Shown: positions 8,162-16,893 of the stretch, one piece after another
Numbering within the stretch: the stretch's first letter is position 1
Layout of the letters: the number at the start of each line of letters is the position of its first letter
DNA from: Pseudomonas viridiflava
GTDB taxonomy: Bacteria; Pseudomonadota; Gammaproteobacteria; Pseudomonadales; Pseudomonadaceae
Length of the DNA: 64,000 nucleotides
Direction: 5' to 3'
NCBI RefSeq assembly: GCF_900580675.1
Contig: NZ_UTBG01000142.1
Span: forward strand, 1-64,000
Made by a program: the position numbers and the translations under genes
Notes under the pieces: model-generated
What the model saw: only the letters and a program-made list of their open reading frames with translations
Told to the model about the DNA's origin: nothing
The model's database searches: none

Positions 8162-8452
8162 ATGCTGTTCCACGTAAAAATGACCGTGAACCTGCCTGTC
8201 GACATGAACCCCGAGCGCGCCGCGAGCCTCAAGGCCGATGAAAAGGCCTTGGCGCAGCGTCTGCAGCAAGAGGGAAAATGGCGCCATCTGTGGCGCATCG
8301 CCGGGCTCTACGCCAACTACAGCGTGTTCGACGTCGACAGCGTGCAAGAGCTGCACGACCTGCTGATGCAATTGCCGCTTTACCCCTACATGGCCATCGA
8401 AGTGAATGCCCTGTGCCGGCACCCTTCGTCGATCCATGAGGACGACCGTTAA
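8162..8452 (+). CDS. catC: Muconolactone delta-isomerase
   Basis: This small 96-residue enzyme isomerises muconolactone to beta-ketoadipate enol-lactone. It shows the family signature from the first residue: MLFHVKMTVNLPVDM, an acidic/basic helix, then GKWRHLWRIAGLYANYSVFD and LPLYPYM. AAGAGG lies before the ATG. It is the middle gene of catBCA, 12 bases after catB and 42 before catA. Confidence 0.96.
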   Translation: MLFHVKMTVNLPVDMNPERAASLKADEKALAQRLQQEGKWRHLWRIAGLYANYSVFDVDSVQELHDLLMQLPLYPYMAIEVNALCRHPSSIHEDDR

Positions 8453-8494
8453 GCTTGTTTTCAACACTAATAATTACAAGATGAGGATTGCACC

Positions 8495-9424
8495 ATGTCC
8501 ATCCGACTGTCCCAGACTGCTCACGCCCAACAGTTTCTCGAAGAAGCCAGCGGCAACCTTAATGACGGCGGCAACCCGCGCACCAAGGCGTTGATCTACC
8601 GAATCCTGCGCGACACGGTCAACATCATCGAAGACCTGGAAGTGACCCCGGAAGAATTCTGGAAGGCGGTCAACTACCTCAATGAACTGGGCAAAAACCA
8701 GGAAGCGGGTTTGCTCGCGGCCGGTTTGGGCCTGGAGCATTACCTCGATATGCTGATGGATGCGGCCGATGAAGAAGCCGGTAAGTCCGGCGGCACCCCG
8801 CGCACCATCGAAGGCCCGCTGTACGTGGCCGGTGCGCCGCTGAGCAAGTACGAGGCGCGGCTGGATGACGGGACCGATGCCGCCGCGCCGCTGTTTATGC
8901 AAGGCCAGGTGCGCGACACCAACGGCAAGCCGTTGGCGGGTGCGATTGTCGATGTGTGGCAAGCCAATACGGGCGGCACCTATTCGTGGCTTGACCCGTC
9001 GCAATCGGAGTTCAACCTGCGCCGCCGCATCGAGACCGATGCCCAGGGCAACTACCGTTTTCGCAGCATCGTGCCGTCGGGCTACGGCTGCCCGCCGACC
9101 GGGCCGACTCAGCAGTTGCTCGACCAATTGGGCCGTCATGGGCAGCGTCCGGCGCACATTCACTTCTTTATTTCGGCGCCGGGGCATCGGCACCTCACCA
9201 CGCAAATCAACCTGTCGGACGACCCCTACTTGCATGATGACTTTGCCTACGCCACGCGCGATGAGTTGATCGCCGAGATTCGCTTCAGCGACGACCCGCA
9301 ATTGGCGCGTGAGTTTGGCGTGGAAGGGCGCTTTGCGCAGATTGATTTTGACTTTGAGTTGCAGCCTGCGGACGCGCCGGTAGAGCAAAAACGCATGCAG
9401 CGGGTGCGCGCCCTGGAAGACTGA
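8495..9424 (+). CDS. catA: Catechol 1,2-dioxygenase (intradiol)
   Basis: This non-haem Fe(III) enzyme performs ortho cleavage of catechol to cis,cis-muconate. The 309-residue protein has an N-terminal helical dimerisation linker and then the intradiol beta-sandwich (GPLYVAGAPLSK, VDVWQANTGGTYSW). The iron ligands fall in the tyrosine regions and in RPAHIHFFISAPGH, where both histidines of HIH are present. ATGAGG is upstream of the ATG at 8495. As last gene of catBCA it receives catechol made by AntABC encoded a few kilobases away. Confidence 0.96.
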   Translation: MSIRLSQTAHAQQFLEEASGNLNDGGNPRTKALIYRILRDTVNIIEDLEVTPEEFWKAVNYLNELGKNQEAGLLAAGLGLEHYLDMLMDAADEEAGKSGGTPRTIEGPLYVAGAPLSKYEARLDDGTDAAAPLFMQGQVRDTNGKPLAGAIVDVWQANTGGTYSWLDPSQSEFNLRRRIETDAQGNYRFRSIVPSGYGCPPTGPTQQLLDQLGRHGQRPAHIHFFISAPGHRHLTTQINLSDDPYLHDDFAYATRDELIAEIRFSDDPQLAREFGVEGRFAQIDFDFELQPADAPVEQKRMQRVRALED

Positions 9425-9438
9425 CAACACACGGTTCA

Positions 9439-9494
9439 ATGTGGGAGCTGGCTTGCCTGTACTACCGCTATCGCAGGCAAGCCAGCTCCCACAT
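9439..9494. repeat. Short REPIN, GAGCTGGCTTGCC family
   Basis: Inverted units GTGGGAGCTGGCTTGCC and GGCAAGCCAGCTCCCAC are separated by only about 20 bases. It lies between the convergent catA and kynR stops, where it may act as a hairpin. Confidence 0.9.
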
Positions 9495-9514
9495 GGGTTT
9501 TGCGGTGGGCCTGA

Positions 9515-9988
9515 TTATTTGCGCACGACCAAATCCAGCACCTCATCCCGATCCTTGATCTTCTGCAGCACAATCTCCGAGCGAATATCCATCACCCCCG
9601 CCGTGCGGTTCAGGTGGTTCACGATAAAGTCCGAAAAGTGTTTCAAATTCCTCGCCTGCACCCGCAGCACATAGTTGCTGGCACCGGTGATCACATAGGC
9701 GCTGGCCACTTCCGGCCAACCTTGCACCTTCTTGATAAACGTCTCGTGCCAATCCTCCACATCCTGGCGCAACGACAGGTGCACGATGGCCTCCAGCTCG
9801 ATCCCCAACCGCTCGGCGTTCAACACTGCGCGGTAGCCGCTGATGATTCCTTCGCTCTCCAGCAGGCGCAAACGGCGCAGGCAGGCAGAGGGCGACAGGG
9901 CGACTTTTTCTGCCAGTTCCTGGTTGCTGATACGGCCATCCTGTTGCAGAAAATGCAGGAGGCGCAGGTCGGTGGCGTCAAGAATCAT
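9515..9988 (-). CDS. kynR: KynR, Lrp/AsnC-family regulator of kynurenine catabolism
   Basis: This is a 157-residue feast/famine regulator. The N-terminal helix-turn-helix is LDATDLRLLHFLQQDGRISN with SACLRRLRLLESEGII, and the C-terminal RAM ligand domain includes GWPEVASAYVITGASNYVLR. It is divergent from kynU with 144 bases between starts, the arrangement known for KynR of P. aeruginosa, which responds to kynurenine. The AT-rich intergenic contains the palindrome AAATTCGAATTT at 10019-10030, a possible site. Assignment to KynR rather than another Lrp paralogue rests mainly on this position. Confidence 0.85.
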   Translation of the reverse strand: MILDATDLRLLHFLQQDGRISNQELAEKVALSPSACLRRLRLLESEGIISGYRAVLNAERLGIELEAIVHLSLRQDVEDWHETFIKKVQGWPEVASAYVITGASNYVLRVQARNLKHFSDFIVNHLNRTAGVMDIRSEIVLQKIKDRDEVLDLVVRK

Positions 9989-10132
9989 GGTTAGAATAAA
10001 TCCGCGTGTTTGGGGGTTAAATTCGAATTTCCTACAGCTTAATTAGCCTGTTACCCACCACTTTGCACGAAAATTCTCTAAAGCTTCGTTCATTATCTGG
10101 TCCATCTTCACTTATAAAAACCAGGACTCTCC
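9989..10132. promoter_or_regulatory. kynR-kynU divergent promoter region
   Basis: This AT-rich intergenic carries AAATTCGAATTT (10019-10030) and the near-palindrome GCTTAATTAGC. Both would suit an Lrp-type dimer. No promoter elements can be assigned with confidence. Confidence 0.5.
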
Positions 10133-11383
10133 ATGACCACCCGAAGCCACTGCCAAGCCCTCGACGCCCAAGACCCGTTGGCGCCACTGCGCCAACAGTT
10201 CGCCTTGCCCGAGGGCGTGATCTACCTCGACGGCAATTCCCTCGGCGCGCGCCCGGTGGCTGCCCTGGAACGGGCGCAGGCGGTGATTGCCGAAGAGTGG
10301 GGCAATGGCTTGATTCGCAGCTGGAACAGCGCCGGCTGGGCGGACCTGTCCCAGCGCCTGGGCAACCGCCTGGCCCCGCTGATCGGTGCGCGCGATGGCG
10401 AAGTGGTGATCACCGATACCACCTCGATCAACCTGTTCAAAGTGCTCAGCGCCGCGTTGAGCGTGCAGCGCCAACGCCAGCCGCAACGCAAGGTGATCGT
10501 CAGCGAGGCGAGCAATTTCCCCACCGACCTGTACATCGCCGAAGGCCTGACCGAACTGCTGCAACAGGGCTATTCCCTGCGTCTGGTCAACAGCCCTGAC
10601 GAGCTGCCCCAAGCCATCGACGCGGACGTGGCGGTGGTGATGCTCACCCACGTCAACTACAAGACCGGCTACATGTACGACATGCAGGCGCTTACCACCT
10701 TGAGCCACGAATGCGGCGCGCTGAGTATCTGGGACCTGGCGCATTCGGCGGGCGCGGTGCCCATCGACCTGCATGCGGCCGGGGCCGACTATGCGATCGG
10801 CTGCACCTACAAATACCTGAATGGCGGCCCGGGCTCGCAGGCGTTTGTGTGGGTCAGCCCGGCGCTGGTGGACGTGGTACGCCAGCCGCTGTCGGGCTGG
10901 TTCGGGCACACGCGGCAGTTCGCCATGGAATCCAACTATGCGCCGAGTGCCGGCATCGCGCGCTACCTGTGCGGCACGCAGCCGATCACGTCACTGGCTA
11001 TGGTGGAGTGTAGCCTGGATATTTTTGCCCAGACTGATATGGCCAGCCTGCGCACTAAATCCCTGATGCTGACCGACCTGTTTATCGAGCTGGTTGAAGC
11101 CCGCTGCGCCGCCCACGAACTGACCCTGATCACCCCGCGTGAACACGCCCGGCGTGGCAGCCATGTGAGCTTCGAACACCCCGAAGGCTACGCGGTTATC
11201 CAGGCATTGATCGCCCGTGGCGTGATCGGCGATTACCGCGAGCCGCGCATCATGCGCTTTGGGTTTACGCCGCTGTACACCAGCTTCAGTGAGGTGTGGG
11301 ACGCCGTGGAAATCCTCGGTGAGATCCTCGATAACAACACTTGGGATCAACCCCAATTCAAGGTCCGCCATAGCGTTACCTGA
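10133..11383 (+). CDS. kynU: Kynureninase
   Basis: This PLP-dependent hydrolase cleaves kynurenine to anthranilate and alanine. The 416-residue protein has the fold-I aminotransferase layout. IYLDGNSLG near residue 32 is the kynureninase hallmark, followed by [21 protein letters not shown] with the PLP-ring aspartate, and [12 protein letters not shown] with the Schiff-base lysine. The anthranilate made here would feed antABC nearby. KynA and KynB, needed upstream, are not in the window. Confidence 0.95.
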   Translation: MTTRSHCQALDAQDPLAPLRQQFALPEGVIYLDGNSLGARPVAALERAQAVIAEEWGNGLIRSWNSAGWADLSQRLGNRLAPLIGARDGEVVITDTTSINLFKVLSAALSVQRQRQPQRKVIVSEASNFPTDLYIAEGLTELLQQGYSLRLVNSPDELPQAIDADVAVVMLTHVNYKTGYMYDMQALTTLSHECGALSIWDLAHSAGAVPIDLHAAGADYAIGCTYKYLNGGPGSQAFVWVSPALVDVVRQPLSGWFGHTRQFAMESNYAPSAGIARYLCGTQPITSLAMVECSLDIFAQTDMASLRTKSLMLTDLFIELVEARCAAHELTLITPREHARRGSHVSFEHPEGYAVIQALIARGVIGDYREPRIMRFGFTPLYTSFSEVWDAVEILGEILDNNTWDQPQFKVRHSVT

Positions 11384-11400
11384 ATAAACGCAGAGCAAAA

Positions 11401-11490
11401 ATGTGGGAGCGGGCTTGCTCGCGAATGCGGTCTATCAGTCCCTGATGTATTGACTGGCACACCGCATTCGCGAGCAAGCCCGCTCCCACA
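11401..11490. repeat. REPIN, GAGCGGGCTTGCTCGC family
   Basis: Inverted REP units (ATGTGGGAGCGGGCTTGCTC and complement) lie in the gap between kynU and the permease. An apparent N-terminal extension of the permease frame (SRASPLP) is translated REP sequence. Confidence 0.95.
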
Positions 11491-11548
11491 GGGGACAGTG
11501 TTTCAACCAGAAAGCAGTAACCATCACAATAATAAAGGGACACACCAC

Positions 11549-12952
11549 GTGACCACACCCGACAACGGCTTTGCCGAGATCACCCATCGCGAACTGGGCC
11601 TGCGGCGCCAGCTCACTTCCGGCCAGATGAGCATGATCGCCATCGGTGGCGCCATCGGCACCGGGCTGTTCATGGGCAGCGCCTACGCCATCGGCTATGC
11701 CGGGCCGAGTGTGCTGGTGAGCTACGCCATCGGCGCGTTGATCACCTTGCTGCTGATGGGCTGCCTGGCGGAGATGACGGTGGCGCATTCCACCTCCGGC
11801 TCCTTTGGTGCCTATGCCGAGTTTTACATCAGCCCGCTGGCCGGGTTCCTGGTGCGGTATGCCTACTGGGCGGCGATCGTGCTGGCGGTGGGCGCCGAGG
11901 TTACAGCGGTGGCGATGTACATGAAGTACTGGTTCGCCAACGTGCCGGAGTGGGTGTGGATCGTGTCGTTTTCCAGCGTGCTGATCCTGCTCAACGCGAT
12001 CAGCGTCAAGACCTTCGGCAACTTCGAATACTGGTTCTCGACCATCAAGATCAGCGCCATTGTCGGCTTCATCATCCTCGCGGTGTACGTGGTGTTCGGC
12101 TCCGGCAACACCGAATACGGCGTACGGAACTACACGGCCCACGACGGCTTCTTCCCCCATGGCCTGAGCGGCATGTGGATCGCGGTGATCGTGTCGATCT
12201 TCAGCTATTTGAGCGTGGAGATGATCGCGGTGGCTGCCGGTGAAGCCGCTGACCCGGAGCAGGCCGTCAAGAAAGCCTTTCGCGCGACCATCGTGCGGCT
12301 GGTGGTGTTTTACCTGCTGACCCTGGCGCTGATGCTCGCCATCGTGCCGTGGAACCAGGCCGGGCAGACCCAGAGCCCGTTCGTCACGGTGATGCAGACC
12401 ATCGGCATTCCCGGTGCCACCGGGGTGATGAACTTCGTGATCCTCATCGCCGCACTGTCGGCGATGAACAGCCAACTCTATATCACCACGCGCATGATGT
12501 TCAGCCTGTCCCGCGCGGGGTTCGCACCCAAGTCCATGGGCGCCTTGAGCAAGAGCGGGATCCCGCTGAATGCGCTGCTGCTGTCCAGCTCGGGCATCGC
12601 CCTGGCGACCCTGCTTAACCTGGTGTACCCGGAAAGCTCCTTCACCCTGATGATGGCGATCTCGATGTTTGGCGCGATCTTCACCTGGTTCATGATCTTC
12701 CTGACACACCTGTTTTTCCGTCGCTATCGCAAGCGCCATGGCGGGGCGAAGCTGTCGTTTCAACTGGCATTGTTTCCCTACAGCACACTGCTGGGGCTGG
12801 TGCTGATGGGCGCGGTGATGATCACCACGTATTTCACTGACGCGTTCAAGATGACCCTGGTGTTTGGTGTGCCGTTCCTGTTGATTCTGTCGGCGGTGTA
12901 TTACGGGTTTTTCAGGGGTAAGGCCAAGGCGTCGAACAACGCCTTGGCGTAA
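11549..12952 (+). CDS. APC-family amino acid permease, possibly for kynurenine or tryptophan
   Basis: This is a 467-residue inner-membrane amino acid permease with about twelve hydrophobic segments. It has the APC signature RQLTSGQMSMIAIGGAIGTG near the N-terminus, then STSGSFGAYAEFY and SVEMIAVAAGEA. The start is GTG at 11549, preceded by AAAGGGA at 8 bases; the longer frame upstream only reads through the REPIN. It follows kynU on the same strand. Transport of kynurenine or a related amino acid is inferred from position and not visible in the sequence. Its 3' end overlaps the convergent LysR gene by 52 bases. Confidence 0.85.
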   Translation: MTTPDNGFAEITHRELGLRRQLTSGQMSMIAIGGAIGTGLFMGSAYAIGYAGPSVLVSYAIGALITLLLMGCLAEMTVAHSTSGSFGAYAEFYISPLAGFLVRYAYWAAIVLAVGAEVTAVAMYMKYWFANVPEWVWIVSFSSVLILLNAISVKTFGNFEYWFSTIKISAIVGFIILAVYVVFGSGNTEYGVRNYTAHDGFFPHGLSGMWIAVIVSIFSYLSVEMIAVAAGEAADPEQAVKKAFRATIVRLVVFYLLTLALMLAIVPWNQAGQTQSPFVTVMQTIGIPGATGVMNFVILIAALSAMNSQLYITTRMMFSLSRAGFAPKSMGALSKSGIPLNALLLSSSGIALATLLNLVYPESSFTLMMAISMFGAIFTWFMIFLTHLFFRRYRKRHGGAKLSFQLALFPYSTLLGLVLMGAVMITTYFTDAFKMTLVFGVPFLLILSAVYYGFFRGKAKASNNALA

Positions 12953-13788
12953 CCCGGCAGTTGCTCGAAGGACCGGGCACACAGCAGGAGCTTGCGGCAG
13001 GCCCAGTCCTCTTGCAGAGGTTGGGCTTTGAACCTGCGTGGCGATGGCCAGCGCGCCAATGCAGCCTGGGGCACGATGCCCAGCCCGGCGCCGCCGGCGA
13101 CCATGCGAATCAACCCATCAAAACCATCGGCGCGAATCCGCGTTTGCAGGCGAAAGCCCGCGTGCAGCGCCTGTTCCTCCAGGTACACCGCCAGCGCGCT
13201 GTTGGCGGCCAGGCCGACGTAGTCGTATTGCAGGCTCTCGATGAAACTTGCTGTCTTCAGCGGATGGTCGAGGGGCATGATCAGCACCAGCGGGTCGTCG
13301 CGAAACGCCAGGGTCTGCAAACCGTGGGTGTCGACGGCGTCGGAGATGATCCCGAGGTCCGCCGTGCCCTGGCGCAAGGCTTGGGTGATGCGCAGGCTCG
13401 GCAGTTCCTGCAGGTCGATATCGAGGTTGGGGTGTTCGCGCAAAAAGTCCGCGAGCAGTTCCGGCAGGTACTCGCTGAGCGCGGTGGTGTTGCACAGCAG
13501 GCGCACCTGGCCTTTGACGCCGTTGGCGTATTCGGCCAGGTCCTGTTGCAGATGCTCGGCTTGTTGCAGCAGCAGGCGGGCGTGGCGGGCCAGGGCTTTA
13601 CCGGCGGGCGTGGGGGTGACGCCACGGCGGCCACGCTGAAGAAACTCAATGCCCAACGAGGCTTCCATCGCGCGGATGCGTGCGCTGGCGGCGGCCAGGG
13701 ATAAGTGGCTGCGGGCGGCGCCAGCGGTGATGTTGCCGGAGTCGAAAATGTGCAGGTAGAGGCGCAGGTCGATCAGGTCAAAGTGCAT
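12901..13788 (-). CDS. LysR-family transcriptional regulator next to TauE/SafE gene
   Basis: This 295-residue LysR protein has an N-terminal helix-turn-helix (DLRLYLHIFDSGNITAGAAR, AAASARIRAMEASLGIEF). The substrate domain includes GGAGLGIVPQAAL. Its last 52 bases overlap the convergent permease. It is divergent from a TauE/SafE transporter, which is the natural target. The effector is unknown. Confidence 0.88.
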   Translation of the reverse strand: MHFDLIDLRLYLHIFDSGNITAGAARSHLSLAAASARIRAMEASLGIEFLQRGRRGVTPTPAGKALARHARLLLQQAEHLQQDLAEYANGVKGQVRLLCNTTALSEYLPELLADFLREHPNLDIDLQELPSLRITQALRQGTADLGIISDAVDTHGLQTLAFRDDPLVLIMPLDHPLKTASFIESLQYDYVGLAANSALAVYLEEQALHAGFRLQTRIRADGFDGLIRMVAGGAGLGIVPQAALARWPSPRRFKAQPLQEDWACRKLLLCARSFEQLPGYAKALFDALALPLKNP

Positions 13789-13820
13789 GGCTGGGTTTCT
13801 CGGGTGACTGGACTGGCCTC

Positions 13821-13895
13821 ATCGCGGGCAAGCCCGCTCCCACATTTTGATCTGTGAATGCAGCCAATGTGGGAGCTGGCTTGCCTGCGATAGCG
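13821..13895. repeat. Outward-oriented mixed REP pair
   Basis: ATCGCGGGCAAGCCCGCTCC (13821-13845 region) and ATGTGGGAGCTGGCTTGCCT (from 13867) are inverted, with CCCAC/GTGGG facing inward. This is the opposite of the usual REPIN orientation. The two units differ slightly, so they may be separate singlets. They sit in the divergent LysR-TauE promoter region. Confidence 0.8.
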
Positions 13896-13976
13896 ATCTC
13901 AGCCTCACGCAAAACAAGAGGCTTCCTCAGTATATGGCGAATTTCCGACCTCATCGAAATCCCCCACAATTCCCCC

Positions 13977-14741
13977 ATGAATACCTTCCTCGCGTTCTAC
14001 CAAAACCTCGGCCCGGCCTTGACTCTGCTGGTCATCGGCACCTTCTTGCTCGCCGGCACAGTCAAAGGCGTCATTGGTCTCGGCCTGCCAACGGTAGCCA
14101 TGGGCCTGCTCGGCCTGGCTATGCTGCCGGCGCAGGCTGCGGCGTTGCTGATCATTCCTTCGACGGTCACCAACCTCTGGCAACTGGCTGTCGGTGGACA
14201 CCTGAGCGCGTTGCTCAAACGCTTGTGGCCTGTGCTGCTGCTGGTTTTTGTCGGCACCGGTCTCGGCACGCTGTGGCTGGGCATGGACGGCGGACACTGG
14301 GTGGTGCGCGCGTTGGGCGGGGCCCTGCTGATGTACGCGTTGAGCGGGCTGTTTTTGCCCACGTTCAAGGTCAAGCCTGCGACTGAACGCTGGCTGGGCC
14401 CGTTGTGCGGGTTGCTCACGGGAATTATCACTTCGGCCACCGGGGTGTTTGTAATCCCGGCAGTGCCGTACCTGCAGGCGCTCGGCTTGAATCGCGATCA
14501 ACTGGTGCAGGCGCTGGGGCTGTCGTTCACGGTGTCGACCCTGGCGCTCGCCGCCGGACTCGCGTGGCGTGGCAGCCTGGGCGGCGGCGAAATCAGTGCC
14601 TCGCTGCTCGCGTTGGTGCCCGCGCTGCTGGGCATGTGGTTGGGCCAAATGCTGCGCCAATGCATCAGTGCGGTGTTGTTCAAACGCGTATTTTTCATCG
14701 GCATGGCGTTGTTGGGTGGCCATTTGCTGGTGAGTGGGTAA
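13977..14741 (+). CDS. TauE/SafE-family sulfite/organic anion exporter
   Basis: This 254-residue inner-membrane protein has about eight hydrophobic segments and the duplicated TauE/SafE motifs: GVIGLGLPTVAMGLLG in the first half and GLLTGIITSATGVFVIPAVP in the second. Family members export sulfite, sulfoacetate or other organic anions. The frame continues upstream to 13854, but those codons read a REP unit, so the ATG at 13977 is chosen despite a poor Shine-Dalgarno. The divergent LysR gene is its probable regulator. Confidence 0.85.
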   Translation: MNTFLAFYQNLGPALTLLVIGTFLLAGTVKGVIGLGLPTVAMGLLGLAMLPAQAAALLIIPSTVTNLWQLAVGGHLSALLKRLWPVLLLVFVGTGLGTLWLGMDGGHWVVRALGGALLMYALSGLFLPTFKVKPATERWLGPLCGLLTGIITSATGVFVIPAVPYLQALGLNRDQLVQALGLSFTVSTLALAAGLAWRGSLGGGEISASLLALVPALLGMWLGQMLRQCISAVLFKRVFFIGMALLGGHLLVSG

Positions 14742-14800
14742 TTCAGGAGGTGTTCAACCTCTCGGTGTAAGCTGGCGGGAATCGATAACGAGGACAGCCA

Positions 14801-15697
14801 GTGAAAGCCCGATCCGATGAGCTACAGATCTTCGTCAGCGTGATTGAGTGCGGTTCGATTTCCGCTGCGGCGGAGCAGGTCGGGCAGACGCCGTCGGCGG
14901 TCAGCCGCACCTTGTCGCGCCTGGAAGCCAAGCTCGACACCACGCTGATCAACCGCACCACACGGCGCATGGACCTGACCGAAGAGGGCAAGTACTTCTT
15001 CGAACAGGCCAAGGTGATCCTGGCGCAGATGGAAGAACTGGAAGAGCGCCTGTCGTCGCGCCAGAAAAACCCCGCCGGGCGCTTGCGCATCAACGCCGCC
15101 GTGCCGTTCATGCTGCATGGGATCGTGCCGTACATCGACGAATTTCGCCGCTTGTACCCGGACATCCAGCTGGAGCTGAACAGCGACGACCTGATCATCG
15201 ATTTGCTGGAGCAGAGCACCGATATCGCGATCCGCATCGGTACCCTGGCCGACTCGACCTTGCATGCACGCTCCCTCGGCTGGTCGCCGCTGCACATCCT
15301 CGCCAGCCCGGCCTACCTCAAGCAACACGGCACACCTGGCACAGTTGCCGAGTTGGCTGACCACACGCTGCTGGGCTTCACCCAGACCGAAACCCTCAAC
15401 CATTGGCCGTTGCGGCATGTGGCGGGCGACCGTTGGCTGATCCAGCCGGGCATCGCCGCGTCCAGTGGCGAGACCTTGCGCCACCTGGCGCTGGAGGGGC
15501 AGGGCATTTGTTGCCTGTCGAACTTCATGACCATCGAAGACATCAACGCCGGACGCCTGGTGCCGGTGCTGGAGGCGTTCAACAGCGGGTATCGCCAGCC
15601 GATCAATGCGGTGTTCTACCGTAACTCGCAATTGGCGCTGCGCATCCAGTGTTTCCTGGATTTTATCCAGGCGAAGCTGGCGCGCTACGCCGCGTGA
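14801..15697 (+). CDS. LysR-family transcriptional regulator next to NAD-dependent epimerase gene
   Basis: This 298-residue LysR protein has a helix-turn-helix (DELQIFVSVIECGSISAAAE, VSRTLSRLEAKLDTTLINRT) and a substrate domain. The TTRRMDLTEEG sequence places it in the large CrgA/AaeR-like group, which often controls adjacent oxidoreductases. The start is GTG at 14801 with GAGGA upstream. The next gene on the same strand is an epimerase/SDR, a plausible target. Confidence 0.88.
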   Translation: MKARSDELQIFVSVIECGSISAAAEQVGQTPSAVSRTLSRLEAKLDTTLINRTTRRMDLTEEGKYFFEQAKVILAQMEELEERLSSRQKNPAGRLRINAAVPFMLHGIVPYIDEFRRLYPDIQLELNSDDLIIDLLEQSTDIAIRIGTLADSTLHARSLGWSPLHILASPAYLKQHGTPGTVAELADHTLLGFTQTETLNHWPLRHVAGDRWLIQPGIAASSGETLRHLALEGQGICCLSNFMTIEDINAGRLVPVLEAFNSGYRQPINAVFYRNSQLALRIQCFLDFIQAKLARYAA

Positions 15698-15802
15698 TTC
15701 GTGACCGCTGCGCAAGAGTGAATTGGGTAATAGGGACTTATTCGTCAGGGATCGGTCCTTGATACTGGGCCCATCACTTACCCCCCGTCAGGAGCACACT
15801 CC

Positions 15803-16696
15803 ATGAACGTATTCATTACCGGCGCAGCAGGTTTTATCGGCGGTTCCATTGCCACCGGCCTGGTCAAGGCCGGCCACCGCGTCACCGGCCTGGTGCGCAG
15901 CGCCGAGCAAGCAGCTGAAATGACCAGCCTGGGCATTACCCCGGTGATCGGCACGCTCGATGACAGCGCGGTGCTGACCGAGCAGGCTTCGCGCGCCGAT
16001 GCGGTGATCAACGCCGCCAGCAGCGACCACCGTGCTGCCGTGGAAACCTTACTCGCCGCCTTGAAAGGCTCGAACAAGCCGTTCCTGCACACCAGCGGTT
16101 CGAGCATCGTCGGTGACGCGTCGGGCGGCAAGGCCAGCGAGGTCATCTACTTTGAAGACAACCTGCCTGAGCCGACCGTCGACAAGGCCGCGCGCGTGGC
16201 CATCGACAACCTGATCCTGGCCGCGGCCAAAGACGGCGTGAATTCTGCGGTGATCTGCAACACCCTGATCTACGGCCACAGCCTGGGCGTGAAGCGTGAC
16301 AGCGTGCAATTGCCGCGTTTGCTCAAGCAGGCCCGTAAAAGTGGCGTGGTGCGCCATGTGGGCACCGGGCAGAACATCTGGTCCAACGTGCACATCGAAG
16401 ACGTGGTGGCGTTGTACCTGCTGGCGTTGGAGAAGAACGTCCCCAGCACGTTCTACTTTGTGGAAAGCGGCGAAGCGGCGTTTATCGACATGACCACCGC
16501 CATCGCTGAAGCCCTGAACCTGGGCAAACCGCAGGATTGGCCATTGGCCGAGGCTGAAGCCGAGTGGGGTTATGAAATGGCCAACTATGGCCTGGGCTCC
16601 AACAGCCGCGTGCGTGGCAAGCATGCGCGTGAACTGCTGGGCTGGGCGCCGAAGCGGACGTCGGTGGTCGAGTGGATTCGCAACGAGATGGTTTGA
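15803..16696 (+). CDS. NAD(P)-dependent epimerase/extended SDR
   Basis: This is a 297-residue Rossmann oxidoreductase of the atypical/extended short-chain dehydrogenase group. Its N-terminal nucleotide motif is GAAGFIGG, the substrate-side region is HTSGSSIVGD, and a VHIEDVVALYLLALEK stretch is typical of extended SDRs. The canonical YxxxK is not obvious; the tyrosine in NTLIYGHS may be relevant. Substrate is unknown. TCAGGAG lies upstream of the ATG. It follows a LysR gene by 105 bases and may be its target. Confidence 0.8.
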   Translation: MNVFITGAAGFIGGSIATGLVKAGHRVTGLVRSAEQAAEMTSLGITPVIGTLDDSAVLTEQASRADAVINAASSDHRAAVETLLAALKGSNKPFLHTSGSSIVGDASGGKASEVIYFEDNLPEPTVDKAARVAIDNLILAAAKDGVNSAVICNTLIYGHSLGVKRDSVQLPRLLKQARKSGVVRHVGTGQNIWSNVHIEDVVALYLLALEKNVPSTFYFVESGEAAFIDMTTAIAEALNLGKPQDWPLAEAEAEWGYEMANYGLGSNSRVRGKHARELLGWAPKRTSVVEWIRNEMV

Positions 16697-16720
16697 TGTT
16701 CGCTTGATACCGAAGCGCTG

Positions 16721-16794
16721 CATTCGCGAGCAAGCCCGCTCCCACCTTTGAATGTATTCACACATCAAAATGTGGGAGCGGGCTTGCTCGCGAA
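16721..16794. repeat. Outward-oriented REP pair, GAGCGGGCTTGCTCGC family
   Basis: GCGAGCAAGCCCGCTCCCAC and TGTGGGAGCGGGCTTGCTCG are inverted with their GTGGG ends facing inward. They lie between the SDR and SulP genes. Confidence 0.9.
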
Positions 16795-16893
16795 AGGGGC
16801 AACTCGGTCTATCTGACCTGATACTTCACTAGCCCCACCCGCCGCAATTCCGTACCATCCCCAGCCTTATCCCCGCTATTCCCCGGTACTTCA

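Noticed and set aside
11450..11548. N-terminal extension of the kyn-linked permease
   Set aside because: These codons read through the REPIN, and a GTG with AAAGGGA starts the conserved protein at 11549.
13854..13976. N-terminal extension of the TauE/SafE protein
   Set aside because: It is translated REP sequence and has no membrane-protein character; the ATG at 13977 begins the family core.
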